From: Pseudomonadota bacterium
GTDB lineage: Bacteria > Pseudomonadota > Alphaproteobacteria > Acetobacterales > Acetobacteraceae
Assembly: GCA_021808185.1 (NCBI GenBank)
Contig: JAKBCB010000064.1
Location: 1 to 12,114, forward strand
DNA length: 12,114 nucleotides
Direction: 5' to 3'
Every line of letters starts with the position of its first letter. Position 1 is the stretch's first letter. The notes below the pieces were generated by a model. It worked only from the letters and a program-made list of their open reading frames with translations. It ran no database searches and had not been told where the DNA came from. A program made the translations under genes and the position numbers. Shown one piece after another: positions 6,355 to 12,114 of the stretch.

Positions 6355-8352
6355 ATGCGTCGCGTGCCCCTGCTGCTGCTCGGCGCGGCCCTCGCCGGCC
6401 CCGCCCATGCCGGCGAGCTCACGCTGAAGCGGGTGATGCTGTCCACTGCCGGGGTGGGGTATTTCGAGTACGCGGCGGCGGCGGATGGGCCGGTAACGCT
6501 CGGGCTCGACGTGAAGCTGGCGCAGGTGGACGACGTGCTGGCCTCGCTCGTGGTGTTCGACAGTGCCGGCGGCGTGGGCGCCGTGGAGCTGCCGGGCGAG
6601 GATGCCGGGCACGCGGCGTTTGCCGATGTGCCGTTCGGACGCGAGGCGCTGGCATCGGCGCTCGACTACCTCAACAGCCTGCAAGGCGTGGTGCTGGAGG
6701 TGAAAGGCCCGCGCCCGATGACCGGCCGCCTGCTGCGCGCGGAAACAGTGCGCGAGCCGGCGCCCCTGCCGGGCGCGCCGGATGCGTCCGTCTCCCGCAC
6801 CCGAATCACCCTGCTGACCGATGGGGGCCTGCAACAATTCGTGCTGGAGGACGCCGAAAGCGTGCAGGTCGCCGACCCCGGCCTGCGGCGGCGGATCGCG
6901 CATGTGCTGGACGCGGTACGGGCCGAATCGGCGCACGACGCGCGGCATCTGGCGCTGCGCGACACCGGGGCGGGCAAGCGCGAGGTGCGCGTCGGCTATG
7001 TCGTGGCAGCCCCCCTGTGGAAGGCGACGTACCGGCTGGTGCTGCCGGCGAAGGACGGGGACAAGGCGCGGCTGCAAGGCTGGGCGGTGCTGGAGAACAT
7101 GTCCGGCACCGACTGGAACGGCGTGGCCTTGTCGCTGCAATACGGCAACCCGGTGACGTTCCGGCAGGCACTGTATCGCAGCTACTACGTCGCGCGGCCG
7201 GAGGTGCCGGTGGAAGTGTTCGGCCGCATCCTGCCGGGCGTGGACACACGCGAGCAACCGATGGCGCTGGCGGCGGCCCCAGCGCGAGCGGCGCCGGCGC
7301 CGATGCGCGCGATGGCGAAGGCGGCGCCGGGCGGCGGGTTCGCCGCCACCGAAGCGATGGCCGCCCCGGAGCAGCAGGCCGCCGCCAACGAGGCCGCCGA
7401 GGCAACCGTGTTCACGCTGCAAGACCCGGTGGTGCTGCCGGCCGGGCACAGCGCCGCCGTGCCGATTCTGGATCGCGAGATGCCGGCGGAGCGCATCGCC
7501 CTGGTCCAGCAGGGTCGCCCGCATCCGCTCGCGGCGCTGCGCATCGCCAACGACACCGGCGCGAGCCTGCCGGCGGGCGTGCTGACGCTGTACGACCCGC
7601 TGGAGGCCGCGACCTTCGCCGGCGACGCGCGGCTCGGCGGCTTGCCCGCCGGGGAAACCCGGCTGCTGGAATTCGCCGAGGATCTGCGCACCACCGCCAC
7701 ATGGCAGGTGGAGGACGCGACCGCCATGGTCGGCATCACCGCCGCCCAAGGCGTGCTGCACATCCAGCGCCGCGACCGCTGGACCGCCCGCATCGCACTC
7801 GCCGCCCCCGCCACCGAGGCGCGCAAGCTGCTCGTGGAAATCCCCAAACGTCCGGACGGGACGCTGCTGCTGGAGGGCGACCGGCGCGCCGCGTCCGAGA
7901 CGCCGGCCGCGTGGCGCGTGGCGCTGGCGCTGAAACCCGGGGAGCAGCGCACGCTGATCGCACACGTGGACCGCCCGGTGCGCGAGGACGTGGCACTGAT
8001 GGACAATGCCGGCGTGATCGCGACCGTGCTGAACGAACAGGCACTGACCCCGGCCGCGCGCACGGCGCTGGGCCACATCGCCGATCTGCGCGGCGTGCTC
8101 GCCGGGCACGAGGCCGAGCGCGACCGGCTGAAGGCGCAGGTGGCCGAGGTGGAGCGCGACGAGGACCGGCTGCGCCGCAACCTCGCCTCGGTGCCCGCCG
8201 GCGACGCGCTGCACGCCAAGCTGGTGCATGCACTGGATGCCGACGAGGAGCGGCTGGCCAGCCTGACGGCGGCGGGCGCGCAGAGCGAGTCGGCGGCGGC
8301 CCAGGCGCGCGCGGCGCTGGAACAGGCGGTGACGGCGCTGACGCTGGAATAG
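6355..8352 (+). CDS. Exported DUF4139-domain protein of unknown function
   Basis: The 665-residue protein has a signal peptide: MRR, a Leu/Ala-rich core, and a probable cleavage site after AHA (residue 19). The first mature 120 residues look beta-rich (LTLKRVMLSTAGVGYFEY). The stretch around 208-275 (VGYVVAAPLWKATYRLVLP, then WAVLENMSGTDWNGVALSLQYGNP) matches the DUF4139 core, whose families show xxYxVxxAxWxxxYxL and N.SG.DW. An Ala/Pro/Met-rich flexible linker runs from about 302 to 352, followed by further beta-type sequence. The last 90 residues are charged, with heptad spacing (roughly 577-655), suggesting a coiled coil. ATG 6355 is preferred over ATG 6331 because GGAG lies seven bases before it and it yields a proper signal peptide. 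Location is probably periplasmic or surface; I see no membrane helix or lipobox. It is divergent from the zinc exporter and convergent with tRNA-Gln 10 bases away. No biochemical function is known to me. Confidence 0.85.
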   Translation: MRRVPLLLLGAALAGPAHAGELTLKRVMLSTAGVGYFEYAAAADGPVTLGLDVKLAQVDDVLASLVVFDSAGGVGAVELPGEDAGHAAFADVPFGREALASALDYLNSLQGVVLEVKGPRPMTGRLLRAETVREPAPLPGAPDASVSRTRITLLTDGGLQQFVLEDAESVQVADPGLRRRIAHVLDAVRAESAHDARHLALRDTGAGKREVRVGYVVAAPLWKATYRLVLPAKDGDKARLQGWAVLENMSGTDWNGVALSLQYGNPVTFRQALYRSYYVARPEVPVEVFGRILPGVDTREQPMALAAAPARAAPAPMRAMAKAAPGGGFAATEAMAAPEQQAAANEAAEATVFTLQDPVVLPAGHSAAVPILDREMPAERIALVQQGRPHPLAALRIANDTGASLPAGVLTLYDPLEAATFAGDARLGGLPAGETRLLEFAEDLRTTATWQVEDATAMVGITAAQGVLHIQRRDRWTARIALAAPATEARKLLVEIPKRPDGTLLLEGDRRAASETPAAWRVALALKPGEQRTLIAHVDRPVREDVALMDNAGVIATVLNEQALTPAARTALGHIADLRGVLAGHEAERDRLKAQVAEVERDEDRLRRNLASVPAGDALHAKLVHALDADEERLASLTAAGAQSESAAAQARAALEQAVTALTLE

Positions 8353-8362
8353 CCGGGGGAAA

Positions 8363-8434
8363 TAGGGGCGGGAGGGATCGAACCTCCGCATGGCGGAATC
8401 AAAATCCGCTGCCTTACCGCTTGGCTACGCCCCT
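8363..8434 (-). tRNA. tRNA-Gln (anticodon UUG)
   Basis: The - strand folds into a complete 72-nt cloverleaf. The acceptor stem AGGGGCG/CGCCCCT (8428-8434 with 8364-8370) is followed by discriminator A at 8363. The D-arm is GCC-AAGCGGTAA-GGC. The anticodon arm is GCGGA-TTTTGAT-TCCGC with UUG at positions 34-36, decoding CAA. The variable loop has five bases, and the T-arm is GGAGG-TTCGATC-CCTCC. CCA is not encoded and must be added after transcription. It lies 49 bases after the ispE stop on the same strand. Confidence 0.97.
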
Positions 8435-8445
8435 GCGATGCCCGG

Positions 8446-8474
8446 TGAATAGGTCGCGCGGGCGCGCACGACAA
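8446..8474 (-). promoter_or_regulatory. Candidate promoter of tRNA-Gln in the ispE-tRNA gap
   Basis: On the - strand TTGTCG (8469-8474, -35-like, 4 of 6) is separated by exactly 17 bases from TATTCA (8446-8451, -10-like, 3 of 6). A G/C-rich stretch CCGGGC follows, as in stringently controlled stable-RNA promoters. Transcription would begin around 8438-8440, a few bases before the mature tRNA 5' end at 8434. The element fits wholly within the 49-base gap. It is judged by eye only. Confidence 0.4.
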
Positions 8475-8483
8475 GCCCCGCCG

Positions 8484-9332
8484 TCACGCGGCCAGCGCCC
8501 CGCCCCACACCCACCAGCCCGGCCGGCGCAGGCGGTCCGCCGCCGCGACCGCCGTGGTGGGATCGGCGAACAGGCCGAAACAGGTGGCGCCGGAGCCGCT
8601 CATGCGGGCCAGCAGGCAGGTCTGCGTGCCCCGCAACGCGGTCAGCACATCGGCGATCACTGGCGCCAGCGCGATCGCCGGCGCCTCCAGGTCGTTGCGG
8701 TGCGTGACCAGCGTGGCCGCGAGCGCGGTCGCGTCGGGCCAGGCAGCGGGCACCACCAGCGGCGGCGAGAACGCGGCGTCGCGCGCGCGGAACACCGCCT
8801 GGGTTGCCACCGCGACGCCGGGGTTCACAAGCACCAGACCGCAGTCCGGGAGCGGCGGCAGCGGCGCCAGCGCCTCGCCCACGCCGCCCATCCGCGCCGG
8901 CCGGCCGCGCAGGCACACCGGCACGTCGGCCCCGAGCCGCAGCGCGAGCATGGCCAGGGTCGGCGCCGGCAGATCGAGTCGCCAGAGCCGGGACAGCAGC
9001 GACAAGGCCGCCGCCGCGTCCGCCGAGCCGCCGCCGATGCCGGAAGCGACCGGCAGCCGCTTGTGCAGGGTCAGGCGCGCGCGCGGCGCGACGCCGCCGG
9101 CCTCGGCCAGCAGGCGGGCCGCGCGCAGCACCAGATTGTCCGCCTCGCCCGCCAGGGCCGCGCCGAACGGCCCATCGACGGCGAGCGTCAGGCGCTCCGC
9201 CGGCGCGGCCGTCAGCGTGTCGCCGACGCCCGCGAACACCACCAGGCTGTCGAGCAGATGATAGCCGTCCGCGCGCCGCCCGAGCACATGCAGCGCGAGG
9301 TTGATCTTGGCGGGTGCGAAGGCTTCGAGCAT
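8484..9332 (-). CDS. ispE: 4-diphosphocytidyl-2-C-methyl-D-erythritol kinase
   Basis: IspE phosphorylates CDP-methylerythritol at the 2-hydroxyl with ATP, the fourth step of the MEP pathway to IPP and DMAPP, in the cytoplasm. The 282-residue length is normal. It begins AFAPAKINLALHV (residues 4-16), with Lys9 matching the conserved active-site Lys, then GYH.L.S at 23-29. The GHMP ATP loop LPVASGIGGGSADAA spans 93-107, and GADVP (134-138) carries the catalytic Asp136. The third GHMP motif, ARMSGSGATCFGLF, is at 242-255. The ATG at 9332 follows the TPR gene's stop by 30 bases with only a weak GAG six bases upstream, so it probably shares that gene's transcript. The product feeds quinone and polyprenyl-lipid synthesis, which the glycosyltransferases here would draw on indirectly. 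All catalytic motifs are intact. Confidence 0.97.
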   Translation of the reverse strand: MLEAFAPAKINLALHVLGRRADGYHLLDSLVVFAGVGDTLTAAPAERLTLAVDGPFGAALAGEADNLVLRAARLLAEAGGVAPRARLTLHKRLPVASGIGGGSADAAAALSLLSRLWRLDLPAPTLAMLALRLGADVPVCLRGRPARMGGVGEALAPLPPLPDCGLVLVNPGVAVATQAVFRARDAAFSPPLVVPAAWPDATALAATLVTHRNDLEAPAIALAPVIADVLTALRGTQTCLLARMSGSGATCFGLFADPTTAVAAADRLRRPGWWVWGGALAA

Positions 9333-9362
9333 GTCGCTCGGCAGGGGCCGGTGTCGCGCCCG

Positions 9363-11102
9363 TTATGGCTGCGCCGGAGCCGGCGGCAGCGTCTTGGCCG
9401 CCGTGGTCGCGGTGCCGAGCGCCTGATCCGCCTCGTGCAGCTTGGTCTGCAAGTGCTGCAAATCGTCGGGGTCCGGGTTCAGCGTCAGCGCGCGGCGCCA
9501 TTGGTACTGCGCCTCCAGCCTGCGCCCGGCGGCCCAGTAGGCATCGCCCAGATGGCCGTTGATGGTGGCGTCTTCCGGCTGCATCTCCACCGCCCGCTCC
9601 AGCGACTTGACCGCGCTGGCGACATCGCCCCGGCGCAACTGCACCCAGCCCAGGCTATCGACGATGGCGCCGTCGTTCGGCCGCGCCTCGGCGGCGCGCT
9701 TGATCATCTGCTCGGCGCGCGGCAGGTCGTGCCCCTGCTCGGTCCAGGAATAGCCGAGGTAGTTCAGCACCGAAGGCTCGTCCGGCGACAATTCCAGCGC
9801 CTTCTGGAAGTCCGCCTCCGCCGCCGGCCACTGGTGGGAGCGTTCCTCGGCGATACCACGCTCGTAATACAGGCTCCATTGCGCCCGGCTCGGCGGGCCG
9901 GACAGCGCGATGGCCTTGGTCATCGCCACCACCGCCTCGGGGAAGCGGTGCTTGGCGCGCAGCACGTCGCCCTGCAACGACCACGGCTCCGGCCGGTCCG
10001 GATAGGCCGCCGAGAGCGCGTTGAGAATGCGCAGAGACTCCTCGGTTTTGCCGAGCACGTCGTAGAGCGCCGCACGGCGCAGGTCGATCGACGGCGCGAT
10101 CGGGTCGGTCGGCGGGACCGGCGCCAGCAGCGCCAGTGCTGCCTCCGGGTGCTTGGCCTGCTCAAGCGACTCGGCCGCCACAAGCCGCGCGGTGCTGAGG
10201 TCGGGGCGCAAATCCAGTGCCAGCCGCAGCATGACATTGGCGAAATCGCCGGCATCCTGCTGGCGCAGCAGCACCGCGAAAGCGAGATACACCTCAGCCA
10301 GCCCCTCGGTGGCGCTGCGCACCGGGCGCGTGGCCAGCAGCGTCAGCAGCCGCGGTGTCGAGACCGCCAGTTCGTCGCCCATGTCGTTGACGAGCGAGAT
10401 GGTCTGCCGCGCCTCCGCCTCATGGCCCTCGCGCGCCTGCCAGCTTGCCATGGCGCGCACGAGGCTGAGGTTGGCGATGCCGAACTCGTTCCGCGCCGCG
10501 TTATAGAGCCGCCCGGCATCGGCGGAATGGCCGGCGAGATCGGCGATCAGGGCATCGTGGAAGGTAAAGACCGCGCGGATCCGCTCGTTCTCGGTGTACG
10601 GGGTCAGTTGCGCGAGCGCCGCGTCCGCCTTGCCCGCCCCGAAATCCGACCAGGCGAGCAGCAGCGGTTGCAGCAATTCCGTCAGACCCTGCTTGGGCAG
10701 CGCCTCGAACCGGCGCCTGGCGCCTTCCCAGTTGCCGTGCAGCGCCTCGACATCGCCGAGCAGGAGTTGCGCGGCGGGATTTTCGTCCTGCCCGGCCGCC
10801 AGTTGCACCGCCTCCGGCCGGCCGGCGAGCAGGGCGGCGAGGAAGGCCTGCCGCTTCACGTCAGGATCATTCGGGTCCGTCGCGAGGGCCCGCATCAATT
10901 CATCGGCACCGCGATCCAGATCGCCTTGGCGCACCGCGAAGCGGCCGGCCAGGAAGGCAGCGGCGCCACCGGGCGCGGCGGCCGCGCCGCTCTGTGTGTC
11001 GGCCGCGTCCGCCGGGTCGCCGGAGGGCTGGGCGGCGGCGCAGCCCGAGAGGAGCGACAGCGCGAGGACCACCGAGCGGGCGAAAGAACCAGGATACTGC
11101 AT
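9363..11102 (-). CDS. TPR-repeat outer-membrane lipoprotein, LbcA-like
   Basis: The 579-residue protein has a lipoprotein signal: basic N-terminus, hydrophobic LALSLL, and lipobox LSGC with Cys21. Residue +2 is Ala, not Asp, which favours outer-membrane sorting. After a short Ala/Pro/Asp-rich linker, residues 50-550 are helical TPR repeats. The clearest are FLAGRFAVRQGDLDRGADELMRAL near 50-73 and a conserved C-terminal set (LNYLGYSWTEQG, VDSLGWVQLRRGD, INGHLGDAYWAAGR) at 446-527. Size, lipobox, TPR content and position beside ispE resemble P. aeruginosa LbcA (PA4667), a lipoprotein that brings the C-terminal processing protease CtpA to peptidoglycan cross-link hydrolases. That equivalence is inference; the family is generally annotated only as a TPR protein. 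AAGG seven bases upstream supports ATG 11102. The tail (560-579) is Pro/Ala-rich and unstructured. The gene follows the ETF:ubiquinone oxidoreductase gene by 79 bases. Confidence 0.88.
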   Translation of the reverse strand: MQYPGSFARSVVLALSLLSGCAAAQPSGDPADAADTQSGAAAAPGGAAAFLAGRFAVRQGDLDRGADELMRALATDPNDPDVKRQAFLAALLAGRPEAVQLAAGQDENPAAQLLLGDVEALHGNWEGARRRFEALPKQGLTELLQPLLLAWSDFGAGKADAALAQLTPYTENERIRAVFTFHDALIADLAGHSADAGRLYNAARNEFGIANLSLVRAMASWQAREGHEAEARQTISLVNDMGDELAVSTPRLLTLLATRPVRSATEGLAEVYLAFAVLLRQQDAGDFANVMLRLALDLRPDLSTARLVAAESLEQAKHPEAALALLAPVPPTDPIAPSIDLRRAALYDVLGKTEESLRILNALSAAYPDRPEPWSLQGDVLRAKHRFPEAVVAMTKAIALSGPPSRAQWSLYYERGIAEERSHQWPAAEADFQKALELSPDEPSVLNYLGYSWTEQGHDLPRAEQMIKRAAEARPNDGAIVDSLGWVQLRRGDVASAVKSLERAVEMQPEDATINGHLGDAYWAAGRRLEAQYQWRRALTLNPDPDDLQHLQTKLHEADQALGTATTAAKTLPPAPAQP

Positions 11103-11127
11103 ATGCGAACCTTACCAGCGCCCGATA

Positions 11128-11156
11128 CGCGGCGCCACCCGGCTGGCGGCGCCGCG
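11128..11156 (-). terminator. GC-rich hairpin between the ETF-QO and TPR lipoprotein genes
   Basis: CGCGGCGCC (11128-11136) and GGCGCCGCG (11148-11156) form a perfect 9-bp stem around an 11-base loop, starting 25 bases after the ETF:ubiquinone oxidoreductase stop in the direction of transcription. No U-run follows, so it may pause, attenuate or stabilise the transcript instead of ending it. Its extreme G+C content makes chance formation possible. Confidence 0.35.
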
Positions 11157-11181
11157 AGGGCAACGGCGGCGGCGCGGGCGA

Positions 11182-12114
11182 TCACATCCCGGCGGGGTAG
11201 CTCGGCCCGCCGCCGCCCTCGGGCGTGGTCCAGTCGATGTTCTGGGTCGGATCCTTGATGTCGCAGGTTTTGCAGTGCACGCAGTTCTGCGCGTTGATCT
11301 GCAACCGGGGCTGGTTGTCCTCGGCGCCGACGATTTCATACACCCCGGCCGGGCAATACCGCGTCTCCGGGCTGCGATACTTCTCCCAGTTCACCGCGAT
11401 CGCGCGCGCGGGCTCGCGCAGGCGCAGATGGATGGGCTGGTCTTCCTCGTGATTGGTATTGCTGATGAACACCGAGGACAACCGGTCGAAGGTCAGCGTG
11501 CCGTCCGGCCTGGGATATTCGATGCGCCGTGCGGTTGCCGCGTCCTGCATCCCCTCGTTGTCGGCATGCGGGAAGCTGAGCGTCCAGGGCGCCTTGCCGC
11601 GAAAGATCAGCGTGTCGATGGCCGCGTGCACGAAGCCGCCCCACATCCCGAAGCGGGCGAAGCCGGGGCGGATGTTGCGCACGCCGCGCAGTTCCTCGCA
11701 CAGCCAGGAGGCGCGGAAGGCCTGCTCGTAGCTGGCCGGTTCGGCGGGGCGCGCGCCGGCCAGGGCCTCGGCGATGGCCTCGGCGGCGAGCATGCCGGAC
11801 TTCATCGCCGCGTGCGTGCCCTTGATCTTCGGCACGTTCAGGAAGCCGGCGGTGTCGCCGACCAGGCAGCCGCCGGGGAAGGTCAGCTTGGGCAGCGCCT
11901 GATAGCCGCCCTCGTTGATCGCCCGCGCGCCGTAGGCGATGCGCCGCCCGCCCTCGAAATGCTTGCGCACATGCGGATGGGTCTTGAGGCGCTGCATTTC
12001 CTCGAACGGCGACAGCCAGGGGTTCTTGTAGTCGAGGCCGACGACAAAGCCGTACGAAACGAGGTTCTCGCCCCAGTGATACAGGAAGGAACCGGCATAG
12101 GTCTGCGTGTCGGC
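11182..12114 (-). CDS. Electron-transfer flavoprotein:ubiquinone oxidoreductase, 5'-truncated
   Basis: These are the C-terminal 310 residues of ETF-QO, the membrane-bound FAD/[4Fe-4S] enzyme that passes electrons from reduced ETF (from fatty-acid and amino-acid acyl-CoA dehydrogenases) to ubiquinone. GGCLVGDTAGFLNVPKIKG (81-99 of the visible part) is the C-terminal FAD-contact and quinone-side segment. The iron-sulfur cluster ligands are Cys254 in CPAGVYE and Cys278, Cys281 and Cys284 in NCVHCKTCDIKDP. The chain ends with the family hallmark PEGGGGPSYPAGM. Translation stays open to the window's right edge, beginning ADTQTYAGSFLYHWGENLVSYG, so the N-terminal dinucleotide-binding GxGxxG region and the start lie beyond it. 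The full protein is usually about 540-560 residues. No etfA or etfB gene is visible in the window. Everything seen is intact and typical. Confidence 0.98.
   Translation of the reverse strand, partial: ADTQTYAGSFLYHWGENLVSYGFVVGLDYKNPWLSPFEEMQRLKTHPHVRKHFEGGRRIAYGARAINEGGYQALPKLTFPGGCLVGDTAGFLNVPKIKGTHAAMKSGMLAAEAIAEALAGARPAEPASYEQAFRASWLCEELRGVRNIRPGFARFGMWGGFVHAAIDTLIFRGKAPWTLSFPHADNEGMQDAATARRIEYPRPDGTLTFDRLSSVFISNTNHEEDQPIHLRLREPARAIAVNWEKYRSPETRYCPAGVYEIVGAEDNQPRLQINAQNCVHCKTCDIKDPTQNIDWTTPEGGGGPSYPAGM

Noticed and set aside
7017..11258. A 1413-codon open frame on the + strand
   Set aside because: It crosses, out of frame or antisense, the DUF4139 gene, the tRNA, ispE and the TPR gene, all with strong family motifs. 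Its translation is Arg/Gly/Gln/His-rich low-complexity sequence, typical of G+C-rich shadow frames.

Overview
The window is very G+C-rich DNA with dense, short-gapped genes. The gene set suggests an alphaproteobacterium, most likely Rhodospirillales/Acetobacteraceae. The clues are an ETF:ubiquinone oxidoreductase, a TPR lipoprotein directly next to ispE with no lolB between them, the non-mevalonate isoprenoid pathway, and a tRNA gene without an encoded CCA. The taxonomic call is inference from gene content and composition. It looks like ordinary chromosome: I see no phage, insertion sequence, CRISPR array or toxin-antitoxin signature.

Layout. Positions 2-3120 (+ strand) hold the end of a creatininase-family amidohydrolase, then an integral-membrane GT22-like (Alg9/PIG-B type) glycosyltransferase whose GTG start overlaps the previous stop, then a GtrB/DPM1-like family 2 glycosyltransferase after a 78-base gap with two possible RNA hairpins. 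Facing them on the - strand (6273 down to 3131) is a tight three-gene set: a zinc-type CDF exporter, a small S49 (SppA/SohB-like) peptidase coupled by a TGATG junction, and a polytopic GT87/DUF2029-like glycosyltransferase 15 bases further on. Divergent from the exporter, 6355-8352 (+) encodes an exported DUF4139-type protein of unknown function. The - strand then carries tRNA-Gln(UUG) with a plausible promoter of its own, ispE, an LbcA-like TPR lipoprotein gene, and the 3' part of the ETF:ubiquinone oxidoreductase gene, which runs off the right edge.

How the genes may work together. The family 2 enzyme belongs to the group that loads a sugar onto a polyprenyl phosphate, and the GT22-like and GT87-like proteins belong to GT-C families that use such lipid-linked sugars on the periplasmic side. 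The three could form one envelope-glycosylation module split over two converging operons. IspE supplies isoprenoid precursors, which ultimately feed polyprenyl lipids, but its adjacency to the TPR lipoprotein gene recalls a neighbourhood known in Pseudomonas and need not be related to glycosylation. Every gap between genes is under 90 bases, so there is no long unexplained stretch. The most interesting items are the glycosyltransferase trio, the exported DUF4139 protein, and the lolB-less lbcA-like/ispE pair.
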